Positions 38,148-48,733 are shown, counted from the stretch's first letter. The stretch: 64,000 nt of DNA from Microvelia longipes (GCA_018340805.1 JACMZG010001914.1:10916272-10980271); one strand, 5' to 3'. The notes: a model not told the origin generated them from the sequence alone. Numbers and translations are program-made.

Positions 38148-38856
38148 TAGACCAAGAGCCCAGGGGTGTTTTGTTAATAAAAAGTGCAATGGCTGAAACC
38201 GGTCTAAATTTTTGTAAATACCTTCCTGAACAAGGATCTGCAATTCTGACGACTCGTATCGGATGGGCGTCCCAGGCAGAACGCACTTTAGGGGTCAAAG
38301 GTTCTGCCTAGGACACCCATCCGACACGAGTCGGCAGAATTGCGGATCCTTGTTCAGGAAAGTATTTACGAAAAATTAAACCCGTTTCCAGCCATTACAC
38401 TTTTTATTAAACTTGAGTGGTAGATTTGACCTGTAAAGTGCGTTCTGCCTGGGACGCCCATCCGATACGAGTCGGCAGAATTGCAGGTCCTTGTTCAGGA
38501 AAGTATTTACGAAAAATTAAACCCGTTTCCAGCCATTACACTTTTTATTAACTTGAGTGGTAGATTTGACCTGTAAAGTGCGTTCTGCCTGGGACGCCCA
38601 TCCGATACGAGTCGGCAGAATTGCAGGTCCTTGTTCAGGAAAGTATTTACGAAAAATTAAAACCGTTTCCAGCCATTACACTTTTTATTAACTTGAGTGG
38701 TAAATTTAACCTGTAAAGTGCGTTCTGCCTGGGACGCCATCCGATACGAGTCGGCCAGAATTGCAGGTCCTTGTTCAGGAAGGTATTTACGAAAAAATTG
38801 AGACCGGTTCCAGCCATTACACTTTTTATTAAAAACACCCCTGGGCTCTTGGTCTA
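38148..38856. mobile_element. TIR element carrying internal 140-bp tandem repeats (709 bp)
   Basis: The ends TAGACCAAGAGCCCAGGGG and CCCCTGGGCTCTTGGTCTA are exact complements over 19 bp and extend through a TTAATAAAAAGTG block. TA/TAT flanks each side. Inside are four tandem copies of a 140-bp unit; GTTCTGCCT recurs at 38301, 38442, 38582 and 38722. An inverted copy of the unit occupies about 38170-38292, so the left part folds back on the array. The terminus resembles that of the TAGTCCAAGAGCC family (17340, 44136, 55839) but the interior is unrelated. The 63-codon frame at 38647-38838 is a repeat shadow. Confidence 0.85.
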
Positions 38857-39526
38857 TATTATTTAATATTATATTTTATTATGGTCTATTTTTATTTGGG
38901 CTTTTTTTAGTATAATTTCGAGTCTTTGTCCATCTTTATTTAACACGATGGTAATAAAATACTACTACTAGGTAATAAAATTGTGCAGATACTGTAAATC
39001 CTATGTACTATCGCCCAATTCTGCATAGGTGATTAATAATGATACAATAACGACCTTACGATAAAAATGTTGCTTTGTCACTCAATTGTAATTTGTCGAA
39101 GTTGAGATTCAAATATTTGTTTCAGAATCCGCAAACATTCAATCTACCCATTTGTCTAAAATAACGAGGTAATACGATATCAGAATATTGAGTATGTTAT
39201 TACAAAATTAGAAAATAAACCAAAATATGAATTTCCATTCAAATGAAACAACAATCTGAACAACTATACTGAAATAATTACTTGAGTTCAAATTATTGGA
39301 TAATTTACTAATTAAAACTTGATAGAAAGAGAATTTGTTCGGCACAAAGATACCAATAACAAAATATTCACGCTAGAACAAATTTTAGAATAAACCGAGT
39401 AGAAGTAACGCTTAGCGATAAATTTAAGTGTAACGATAATTCCTGTACCGAAATGTGCCGATTTGTTTAAAACTACTTAAATTGTAAATATATTTTATTG
39501 AATTGTAGAATCAATTGAAGTAAAAG

Positions 39527-40234
39527 AAATCGGGTACGGGGTACCTCGGAACTTTTCCTTATTACAACAGATTCGCTAAACTCATCCTTGCTTGGGTCTT
39601 GCTTCGCTCGTCTTTAGAATACAGTTCGCCAAATTTACTGCAACATGACTTTGGACTCGCTTCGCTCGTCTTCAGATAGTTAATGCATTGGTATCATTCT
39701 AAGCGGTCACCCATGCAGCACCGACCACGCTCAATGCTCCTTAATTTTTGTGATCTAACAAAAATCTTTTCCGTTTGGTCCATTTTCCAATTTTTCCCAT
39801 TTTTTTGTTTTTAAAAAACGTTTACAAGTCATTTAATAAAAATTGAACTAATGCTGATTATGAGATGAATAATGTATAAGACTTATGTTAGTCTTATGGC
39901 ACATATGTTAGTCTTATACATAGACAAATGAGTGCTGAATCTCAATCCGATCGCATCATTTTTCTGCGTTTTATGATTTTTCGCTGAGTCATTATTGCAA
40001 GATAAGGGCGTCATAAAAAATTGTTTTCCTAATAGCACAAATTTTAACTCTCTAGCGTAAATACACTGCAAGCTACGATGATAACAGACACACATATAGA
40101 TAGACAACTTAGCGAAAACCACTCAGGAGGTCTTAAAAAACGCCTCAAACGGATGATTCCGGTTTTATCCCGATTTCGGATTTTTTCGCAAACAATACTT
40201 TTGCTATATACATACGGTATAAATGAGGAAAAAT
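39527..40234 (-). mobile_element. Chimeric SINE-like family, best full-length copy with 5S-like core
   Basis: From 40234 downward: CCTCATTTATACCGTATG palindrome, CGAAATCGGGAT, CTCCTGAGTGGTTTTCGC, TGTCTATCTATATGTGTG, ATCATCGTAGCTTGCAG, ATGACTCAGCG, TCGGATTGAGATTCAGC, AGACTAACATATGTGCC and CAGCATTAG. At 39752-39695 is the 5S-like core: AATTAAGGAGCATTGAGCG (box A-like) and GGTGCTGCATGGGTGACCGC (box C-like). Next come GACGAGCGAAGCGAGTCC at about 39665, a diverged second copy at about 39610, and TTCCGAGGTACCCCGTACCC at the end (39530). About 708 bp, non-coding. The order matches 19663-20468 throughout, so this is one unit and not a chance cluster. Confidence 0.8.
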
Positions 40235-40270
40235 AATAATTTCATTTTATAATCTATAATGTGTATTAAA

Positions 40271-40618
40271 AAAAATCGGGTTCAGAGTCCCTTATTTCTT
40301 CTACTCAAAACTCCAGACTAGCTTCGCACGTCCCGAGAATGGCATAAATATCTAAAGGTTAAGGTGGTATTACTTCGGTCGTGCTATGCTCGACCTCTCA
40401 ATAGAATGGTTATTCAAAGTCTAGTCTGTTATGATTTCCAACTAGCTTCGCTCGTCCTCAGTATAATACAATTATCTAAAACCCAAATGGCGTACTTTTG
40501 GTCCTGCTTCGCTTGACCTCAGACTAGAATAGTCATCCAAAATTTTGAGTGATATGACTTCGGATCGGTGCCCTTGATCTCAGAATTATTACGAATCTAA
40601 ATACCTAGGGTGTTACAG
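40271..40618 (-). mobile_element. Chimeric SINE-like family, 3' module amplified
   Basis: Starts at the family 3' end (AATCGGGTTCAGAGTCCC). It then shows about four diverged repeats of the minus-strand CTAGCTTCGCTCGTCCTCAG module, at about 40320, 40380, 40445 and 40505, each followed by ATCTAAA. No 5S-like core. Unit spacing is about 60 bp. Confidence 0.6.
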
Positions 40619-41319
40619 CGTATGTGAGGGTTTGTTAGATTTAAAGTTTTTTTTTTTATTTTTGTAGATTTAGCAAAAGAAGAATACTTTGTTGGGATTT
40701 TGATCGATATTATAGAGAATGATGCAGGAAAGTCAAAGAGGGTTTCCTAGACAGTCTGTGGACTTTTGATGAATCAACATGGGCATTTGCCCGTATAATT
40801 GAGGGAAACCAGAAAAAACCTTAATTAGGTTAGGTGTAAAGGTTATATTGCTACAATTTGTTTTGATTTAGGGGGTTTACTTGTTAGAGTTTGGTCTCTA
40901 GTTTTGTAGGCTAATTGGAATAGTTTATTCTATTTACAAATTTATGAGAAAACTAGCGCTACGTTTAATTAATGTATCACATGATTTGCGAATTTAAATT
41001 CTATGCGATAAACCTTCATGATTTTGAAACATGTAAACAATTTTTTTTTTATGTAATTTTAAGTCTTACCCCAATAAATATGCATTTTTGTCATTAACTT
41101 ACAAACTATAAGCTGTATAGCTTATAGGAGTGTCCCGTTCTAATTAATTTTAAGTTTCGCTATCTGAGGATAATTCGATCGTCGAAAAGTAATGTGAAAA
41201 TTAAAAGTTATAGATTATCAAATATTTTAAATTTAATAATAAATATTTTCAAAATCGCAATCAATATAATTATGAAACGTTGAGATTCATTGACAACCAA
41301 TAGGTGCATATTTGTTTCA

Positions 41320-41785
41320 AATTTAAACTTGATCAGTAAAATTTTTTTTAAAAATTTAATTTTTAAAAATTTTGTTTACTCCGCAACTGAATAATCGAAG
41401 TCTGAAAATCCATCTTTTCAATCTCAACTCTCAAATATAAACACAGCGGGAGTTTATTCTATGCGTGACACAGACAAGCACTCACAGACAGACAGGGTGA
41501 TTAAAACCACTCAGAGCGTCATGAAAATGCCTGAAACTGATAATTTTGGTCAAACCCTGATTTCAGGGTGAACTCAATACTTATCCTTATTTACTTATAC
41601 TTATCCACATTTCAAACTGATCCGATCAATTTTGTCGTATTTTATGGATATTTTAAATGTTTGCCGTGGTAGCTATAATAATATCAGACTCAAATAAAAA
41701 GGATATTTCAGGCAAAACCTCGATTTTAGTGCGAACGCATTACTTTTCCTATAATCCAACGGGATAAGTAAGGAAAAGTAAAAAT
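41320..41785 (-). mobile_element. Two overlapping decayed 5' modules of the chimeric family
   Basis: GCACTCACAGACAGACAGG, ACCACTCAGAGCGTC and CCTGATTTCAGGGTG (41470-41580) form one copy. GCAAAACCTCGATTTTAGTG and CCAACGGGATAAGTAAGG (41710-41780) form the end of a second. Both are strongly diverged. Confidence 0.55.
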
Positions 41786-42837
41786 AGACTGTCTAAAATA
41801 GAATTCTAATGATTAAATTAGCAATAAACTCTTAAAAGAAAGTTTGATATATTTCTTGATATAGAGCGAATGTATTTTAGTCTGTATAAAATGTTAATAC
41901 AAATATTTCATCTTATTAGTTTTAATACATTAAGCAATGTCTAGGCAAAATGATTCTTTAATCTGCAGTCATGTAGCAGACATTTATGGGGTCATGCAAT
42001 TTCAGTTGTTTGAAAATATAATAGTGAACATTTTTATTAAAAATTTACGTTCTTTTGGAAATTTTAGATAGTTATGGCCCTTTAAGACATTTCTTCTTTA
42101 TGTTTACTTTTATTCATTTTAGCCGATCGTATTTTAGGAATGTGTTTTCATTTATTAACTGAATGTAATTTTTCGCTTGAATTATCCGATTTAAGTGTTT
42201 TTGTTGTGTTTAATAGTCCGCTAAACAATCCCCCAGATATTAAGCGGAAGATATTAAGATGCTATACTAACTTTTAAGTTATCCAACAAGATATATTTTT
42301 CAATTTGACTACAGGAAGCTAAGTTTCATATGGCAGATTTTAAAATCTAACTTAACGAGTTAAATCCATTTTAACGTATTTCACACCATTTTTTAGTGGA
42401 AGAGTTTCAACAGCAGTTTGTTTTGTTCTTGCTTGTTGCATTTCTAGGTATCTCCCTCTGAATTATTTATGACAAAACTTATAGTAAAAGAAAATTTAAT
42501 AAAGTTTAAAAGTGTTCGTTCATTATTGAACTGAAAGCCAGAAAGGTAGGAGAACCAAGTTAGTTTTTAATAATTAACTCGATTACTAAGTTAGAGAAAA
42601 ATTCTTCAAATGTTTAATAAATCATGTCTTTCTTTCCTCGTATCAAAATGCTTCTTGGTTCTTCATGTAATATGCAAAATAATAAATGATACAAGGTACA
42701 AGGAATTATTATAATGGGAAAGTTAAAATGAAAGGCTTTGTGTAATAGACGTTTTTACCTTTTTTAATTAAATTGGAGGTTTATTTAAGAATTAGTTTTG
42801 TTGAAAGGAAAGCATCTTTTAAAATGTAGGTGTTATC

Positions 42838-42990
42838 AATTCAAAATTTAAATTCAAATTCAAAATAATTTATTTAATATAAAAAGTACAAACAAAGTAG
42901 TACATACAGGTTTTAGATCAATACTCCCCCAAAACAGCAAGCTGGAGCTTGGGAGAGGAGTTTAAGGCTTTATCAGGTAAACATAAAAAT
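42838..42990 (-). mobile_element. Retroposon 3' end (probable LINE tail)
   Basis: On the minus strand, CTCTCCCAAGCTCCAGC and TGCTGTTTTGGGGGAGTA precede an AT-rich segment, AATAAATTATTTTG, and a terminal TGAATTTGAATTTAAATTTTG microsatellite-like tail. Such GAATTT tails behind AATAAA are typical of some insect non-LTR elements. No coding part remains. Confidence 0.5.
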
Positions 42991-43164
42991 AATATTTTAA
43001 ATTTTAATTTTAAGTATAAAATAAATTTTATCTGTAAAAAGAAATTATCCTTGTTCAAAACTAAATAAAAAGATGTAAAATAAAGGTGATAATCATCATA
43101 CTACTAAATAACAATAACAATAACTAATTAACTAATAACAATGGTTATTAGTTAATTATTAACA

Positions 43165-43260
43165 AAATTATTTCAGCGTTGGAGCAGCTTCCTTGCTACC
43201 TGGTGGTCCAGGGTTCAAACCCAGCAGTGAGAGAGGACCTTATTTATTCTTAATAGTTCT
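43165..43260 (+). mobile_element. tRNA-derived SINE head 1
   Basis: CAGCGTTGGAGCAGC (A-box-like) and GGTCCAGGGTTCAAACCC (T-arm with B box GGTTCAAACCC at 43212-43222) have tRNA-like spacing. No CCA-compatible acceptor stem or clear anticodon arm is visible, so this is a SINE head and not a tRNA gene. A GC-richer body of several hundred bases follows (GATCCGTGTTTCTG, TGAATTCCGACCGG). Confidence 0.55.
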
Positions 43261-43720
43261 CTCGGAAGTTCTTGAATTCAAGGCCAACTCAACCATAGAT
43301 TTTTCGTTGTTTCCTTTGAGTGTTACGCAAATACGGGGTTAGATTTTGACTGATACAAGTCTGGATCCGTGTTTCTGTTGCGTTTTTGTTGTTGGTGGGT
43401 GAATTCCGACCGGAAAGATATTGAGCCCTCGGACTGAACACTGTAAAAAAGAATAATTGGTTTTACCGGTGTCTGTGGTTGAACTAATGACTTAAGTGAC
43501 TATTCGTTTCTAGGAAAAGCCTCCTAGTTGCCTGTGGAACTTCAGGGCTGTAGAATTAATTCATCCACACTTACTTCGAGGTGGTTACTGGCGTCTATCC
43601 CCTAAGGCTGTACCGGACAGAACACAGCATTGAGTATAATGAGCGGTATGACTAGAGAAACTTGTGAGATTAGTAAAACTAGTTGCTTGTGGGAAAAATT
43701 AATGGAAACAAATGTGTCTA
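43261..43720 (+). mobile_element. SINE body between two tRNA-like heads
   Basis: GC-richer than its surroundings, with no open frame of note. Blocks include GGTTTTACCGGTGTCTG and GGTGGTTACTGGCGTC. A phrase near 43650 (AGAAACTTGTGAGAT) recurs in diverged form near 43968 (GAAACTTATGAGAT), suggesting two related copies in tandem. Confidence 0.45.
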
Positions 43721-43721
43721 C

Positions 43722-43795
43722 CTCTGTGGCCGTAATCGCAAAGGCACTCGATTTCGGCACCAGATGTCTAAGTTTTGCAACCCGGGCTATGCTAT
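43722..43795 (+). mobile_element. tRNA-derived SINE head 2
   Basis: GTGGCCGTAATCGCAAAGGC (A-box-like) and AGTTTTGCAACCCGGGC (diverged B box) are about 45 bp apart, the tRNA-like arrangement. The B box has lost the canonical GGTTCGA start, so transcription by Pol III is doubtful. Confidence 0.45.
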
Positions 43796-44894
43796 AAGTT
43801 TATAAGAATTGTATTCAAAATGATTTTGCCAACTTTAAAATGATACATAAAGGATATTTCATGCTACCCACCTGATGTGGTTCCCGTAGGTTGAATACCC
43901 TGATGGGACGAAAACCTCTAAAACATGCATCGATTAATTTATAGCAGTTGAGCTTGAAGAAACTTATGAGATCAAACTACCTAGTGGCACTAGGTAATAG
44001 TCTAGTGGCTGAAATCTTAATAGTCCAAGAAATAAAGGGGAAAATTCAAGACACAGTTCAAGACATTCCACAATACTCTCTACTTCCAGTAAATTGACTA
44101 TATAAGTTCAAATTTACCAATATTATTTTGATAATTAGTCCAAGAGCCAGACCTAGAGAAAGTGACTCATTTTCTACTGCTTCAAACCCAATTTAAAAAA
44201 AATATACCTTAAATGATGAAGAAACAACATTGTCTCTTTATCCAGAGTGGAGCCCTTCATATGATTGCGCACGCTCAAAATGTTATGAAAGTGGTCAAAT
44301 TTTAGATTTATTGAAATAAGTTGTTCTCCCTGTTAGTTGTGTGCAAAACTGAAAGAGGAGATTTGTTTAAGCAGATTAAATTTCCAATAATTCGAGTGTT
44401 TATTCGTCAAAATTGAGTAATTTGAACTCAGTCTATAGTATTTGCAAGACGTATTAAAAATGCAGAAAACATAGACTTATTTTTAAGACAAAATTCGCTG
44501 ACTTTGCAAAAATTAACATTTTGTCAATGTTAAAACTTTGTTTGTAGTCATCCGATGTTGATGATAAACACTCGATTTACTGGAAATTTTATTAGCTTTC
44601 AAAAATTATTTCTTTAAGTTTTCCTCAAGACCAATAGGAAACCAATAAACTGCGTAGACTACCGCTGTTATTGTCATGAAGATTTAGATCTTCCGATGGT
44701 GACCGCGTCAATGTAGATGAAGAATCCGACGCAAGGTTCTGGCACGCAACGACATTGGGACTATCTTTAATGCCTGTTCCACTACCAGAAATTTCCTTTG
44801 AAGTGTTAAAGATTCTCTTCCAAGGTAAACTAGTGGTGTCTATAAGATCCCTTGTAGCTGTGGAAAAGTCCATATTGTAGTAACAGGCAGACTT

Positions 44895-45378
44895 ACGTCT
44901 ACGCGTTTAGTCGAACGCATCAAACACACCATTGACGATTATTGTCGGTCCGCGGTCGCAGAGCATTCACAAGATACTCTCTGGTCATCTTATTAATTTT
45001 GAGAAAACTGAGGTACTAGCGAATGTTTCTCGATATCGTGACAGGCTCGTCAGGGACGCTATAGAGATTGCTAAGCACAGGAATAACATCAACAGGGACA
45101 CGGGGTTGAAGATTTCCAACACTTGGACACTGCTTATCTCTTCACTACGTGTTTCAGATAATTCCCTAAGCCAAATTCAGCCTTCAACTACGTCACGCAG
45201 CACCTATCCATCGATTACGTCATCAAACGGAAATCCCGCATTAGCCAGAATTTCAACCACACAGGACACCTCTACACGACCTTCAAGTAGATTACGTCAT
45301 ACTGGACCGTCAAACCCTACTATCTCTTCTCATGGCTATAATCTTCGTCCTCGAAGACAAGGTCAAAGACAGGTATAA
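44895..45378 (+). pseudogene. Penelope-like element polyprotein, C-terminal (endonuclease) relic
   Basis: Frame 1 from 44895 reads TSTRLVERIKHTIDDYC then SAVAEHSQDT. A one-frame shift near 44975-44985 leads to SGHLINFEKTEVLANVSRY and LVRDAIEIAKHRNNINRD, then LKISNTW, then a Ser/Thr-rich tail ending YNLRPRRQGQRQV and a stop at 45376-45378. I recognise SAVAEH...GHxI-F-KTEVLA...R-L-REAIEI-KH-NN-NR...LS-W as the C-terminal part, after the GIY-YIG endonuclease motif, of Penelope-like polyproteins. The GIY-YIG signature itself and the reverse transcriptase are missing. The frameshift and truncation make it a dead fragment. In life this domain would nick target DNA for reverse transcription. Confidence 0.75.
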
Positions 45379-45408
45379 ATAGGGCCCCCATAGTCTCCAT
45401 CATCAGTT
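45374..45408 (+). promoter_or_regulatory. TATA box plus initiator in the Penelope-like terminal region
   Basis: TATAAATAG at 45374-45382 overlaps the coding stop. TCAGTT at 45403-45408, an arthropod-type initiator, lies about 30 bp downstream, the expected TATA-to-start distance. This fits an internal promoter in the terminal repeat of the element. No downstream promoter element was evident. Confidence 0.5.
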
Positions 45409-46141
45409 CAGTTTTGTAGATATTGTGTTTCTATCCATGATGTCCTACGTCCCTGAAGAAACGTCGGATTCTTTATCTACATTGACGCGGTCACCACCGG
45501 AAGACCTAAATCTTCAATAGGATACTACTTATTTCTAGAAATATAATATTTGTGCGTTTTTTACAAAAACAATATTGTGTGCGATCAGGCACGTATTTAA
45601 GTTTTTTCTTCATAATTTAAGGTGTACTTAAATTTAAAAAAAAGTTGATTTGAAGCACGGCAAAACGAGTCACGTTATTTAGGTGAAGCTCCTGGGGCTT
45701 ACTATAAGCGTAAAAATATTTACATTCTAATAACATATCGTACTTTCCGCGGGAGTGAAATAATTTTACTTTTTTAATAATAGTGTAAGAATTTAAGTTA
45801 AGACAAAATATCGTAGTTACCTTGGGAAAGCTGTCGTCTCGAATACAAGAACGAATTAGGTTCGTAAGAGTCAGCAATATCTACTGATGAAATTAGAGAG
45901 CACTAGTAATAATATCTTTATGTTTTTCTGTTATTTATTGGATGGAGAAAATCTTTTTATTTTCATGATACATAAAACGCACTCCTCTTGTAATATTATC
46001 TCTATGGACATTACTCGAAATGTCTATGATACACGAAGTGACTGTTAACATTTTTTACAGTTTTTCTTTTTCTTCTTACTCAGGTTCTTTTAGTGTTATC
46101 TATAGAATTGATATCAGCTAAGTGTTACGTTTTATTATTTT

Positions 46142-46283
46142 TTTCTTATTTCCATCGTTGGCTTATTAGGAAAGTATTGGATTTAATCTATAAATCGAAG
46201 ACCGAGATTTCATCTGAATTAACCGTTGAAGATGTTCTTAAGAAGAGTGTTATTGATTAAGTTCTTTGACTGTATGGCTCCAT
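46142..46283 (+). mobile_element. Chimeric SINE-like family, decayed 5' module
   Basis: CTTATTTCCATCGTTGGCTTATTAGG preserves the palindromic start in worn form. GACCGAGATTTCATCTGAATT and CCGTTGAAGATGTTCTTAAG follow the family order. It leads directly into the 29-bp array. Confidence 0.5.
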
Positions 46284-46735
46284 GTGTTGGACGAGCAAAG
46301 AAATTCTGAAGTAGTGAGTAGATTCTGAGGACGGATTCAGCGAGTATAGGAAAATATAAACAATTATAAATTAGTTGTTTCTCGTATTCTGAGGATGAGC
46401 GAAGAGTGTCCGAAGTACTGAGAATGAGTTAAGAATGCCTGAAGTAGTGAAAATGAGCTAAGAATTCCTGAAGTAGTGAGACTGAGCTAAGAATGCCTGA
46501 AGTAGTGAGAATGAGGTAAGAGTGTCCGAAGTAGTGAGAATGAGCAAAGAGTGTCCGAAGTACTAAGAATGAGCTAAGAATGCCTGAAGTAGTGAGAATG
46601 AGCTAAGAATGCCTGAAGTAGTGAGAAGAGCTAAGAATGCCTGAAGTAGTGAGAATGAGCTAAGAGTGTCGGATGTAGTGATATTAATCAAAGCAAATTC
46701 TATAAATTTAAATATTACGGGGTACCCCAACATTT
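46284..46735 (+). repeat. 29-bp minisatellite derived from the SINE 3' module
   Basis: About 13 units of GAATGAGCTAAGAATGCCTG-AAGTAGTGA, grading at the left into GAGGATGAGCGAAGAGTGTCC, which is the family GACGAGCGAAGCGAGTCC module. It ends in ACGGGGTACCCC, the family 3' end. A retroposon module has been amplified in place. Confidence 0.8.
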
Positions 46736-47348
46736 TTGTAATAAATTACAAGTTATATTTTCTAAGCGTAGAAAGTTTTCATAAATACTAATTAATTAGT
46801 TTTAAAATTAAAAAGGAATTTAAGTAAAACTGTATTATTACTTAACTTAAGCAGATATGAAACTGAAAACACTCGAGGGTCACTGTTTCTAACACGAAAT
46901 AGATTGGAGAGTAAATGAGGAGATTTTGGGGGCAACACGAGGTAAAATTTTCAAAGGCACAAAACCTGGTTTTAAGCTTTCCAATACCCTTTTGGATTTT
47001 CAATTCCAATTAACCAGAGCAGGTATTTAGGGTATAAAACCACGATCCTGGTATAAATCTTGATTAGCACTGACATGTTGTGTACTTCACAGAACAACTT
47101 AGACTTTAGAGCTAATTAGAGGCTCGTTCTACGGATGGAACATAAAAGCTTTTAGCTGAAAAAACACTGACTTGTCTAATTAAATTTTCTACTACAATCA
47201 ATGGGTTTTTGGTATTAGTTTTTAAAAGTTCTTTCAATATTGATGTTTTAAATTGTTGTTTTTAGTACTTTAATTACAACATTTGAAAATGTAATAAGTT
47301 TGTCTTAACGGCAAAACTTAAGAACTTTAAAGAATCATTATATATATA

Positions 47349-48540
47349 CAGGGTGTGTCATATAAAGTGTCCACCAGAAAAGGAGGTGATAGTACACCTC
47401 AAAAGGAACAAAAAATGTCCTATAATATAAACCCCGATCTCCAACCGTTTTCCCACAAGGTCAAATTTAATATTTTAAAGAAATATTTGACCTTACATCA
47501 TAAAATTGTTAATAGGGTTTTAACTGTTCTAGCTTGAAAGGCGAAATTGGTCTCATTAGAAAGCTGAGTAAATTTTCTAAAGGACAAACTACTAACTATG
47601 TCAAATATTTTAGAACTACTGCCCAAAATTTTGCATGAAACATGATTTTTTGAAAAAAAAATAATTTTATGGAATTTTTATGGTAGGGCATTAGAGGAAG
47701 TAAGAGATGAGCAAAAAGTTCAGCCAAGAACGGAAAAACTTCTCTATGATTGCCCTTTAAGAAATATAAATATTTTTATACATTTCAATAGTCAAAAATG
47801 TGAGCTATTGTTGCTAGAAGTTGCAAAAACTGATCATTTTTGTCGTAAAAGTGAAAATAATGTGTTATTTAAACAAAATATTTTATTTTCGAAAGTAATT
47901 TAATAATACGATTTTTAGACTCTAGAAGGTAAAATAACCTATTTTATTCTTACACATTTTTCTCTAAAACCACTCTTTTCTCTTGCATTAGAGATTTTTA
48001 ATTATTTTAAGTACCATGTAATTAACATTGTAGACATATGCAAAAATGCTAAAAAATATCAGTTTTTCCAACTTCTAGAAAGAATGGCTTAAAATTTTGA
48101 CTATTGAATGTATAGAAATATTTAAATTTTCTTTAAGGGCATTCATAAGAGATGTTTTTTCCGTTCTTGGCTGAACTTTTGCTCATCTCTACTTCCTCTA
48201 ATGCCTACCATAAAAATTCCATACAATTCATTTTTTTCAAAAATCATGTTTCATGCAAAATTTTGGGCAGTAGTTTTAAAATATTTGACATAGTTAGTAG
48301 TTTGTCCTTTAGGAAATTTACTCAGCTTTCTAATGAGACCAATTTCGCCTTTCCTAGCTTGAACAGTTAAAACCTATTAACAATTTTATGATGTGAGGTC
48401 AAATATTTTTTTTAAATATTAAATTTGACCTTGTGGGAAAACGGTTGGAGATCGGGGTTTATATTATAGGACATTTTTTGTTCCTTTTGTGGTGTACTAT
48501 CACCTCCTTTTCTGGTGGACACTTTATATGAAACACCCTG
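47349..48540. mobile_element. Mariner-like palindromic element (1192 bp, about 500-bp arms)
   Basis: The ends CAGGGTGTGTCATATAAAGTG and CACTTTATATGAAACACCCTG are bounded by TA on both sides, the Tc1/mariner-type target. Nearly half the element on each side is one inverted repeat. The left arm, to about 47860, pairs with 48030-48540 and includes CACCAGAAAAGGAGGTGATAG, AAGGTCAAATTTAATATT, TTTGCATGAAACATGATTTT and CAGCCAAGAACGG. The central 170 bp are not inverted. No transposase frame, so it is non-autonomous. The 60- and 72-codon frames at 47355 and 48152 are mirror images of the arms. Confidence 0.85.
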
Positions 48541-48593
<53 letters not shown>

Positions 48594-48683
48594 ATATATA
48601 TTATATAATATATATATATATATAATATATAACACACTATATATATATATATATATTATATATATTATATATATACACACATA

Positions 48684-48733
<50 letters not shown>

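Larger units (their letters stand above)
44652..45525 (+). mobile_element. Penelope-like retroelement fragment with inverted ends
   Basis: An insertion inside a TIR element. It has a C-terminal coding relic (44895-45378), a downstream promoter-bearing terminal region, and a 60-bp inverted repeat at its two ends. TTTAGATCTTCCGATGGTGA (44684-44703) mirrors TCACCACCGGAAGACCTAAA (45491-45510), including the adjacent ATTGACGCGGTCACC. Inverted terminal copies are common in Penelope-like insertions. AATAAAC and CTACTTATT at the junctions may be a worn target duplication. The upstream RT domain is absent. Confidence 0.7.
44136..45704. mobile_element. TAGTCCAAGAGCC-family TIR element split by a Penelope-like insertion
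   Basis: The left end TAGTCCAAGAGCCAGACC and interior blocks (AATATACCTTAAATGATG, AGAGTGGAGCCC, AACACTCGATTTACTGG) align with 17340-18076. The right arm runs CTCAAGACCAATAGG-AAACC to about 44650. It then resumes at about 45526 (ACTACTTATTTCTAG) and ends near 45704 with a worn terminus. The pieces join in register with the 55839 copy (GACCTACTGGGAACCACTTATT), so the 0.87 kb between them is a later insertion. Confidence 0.75.

Noticed and set aside
39695..39752. A 5S rRNA gene
   Set aside because: Only the box A to box C half is present, with substitutions, embedded in a dispersed repeat in several copies.
43165..43235. A functional tRNA gene
   Set aside because: The B box is good, but no acceptor stem pairing or clear anticodon arm was found; it fits a SINE head better.
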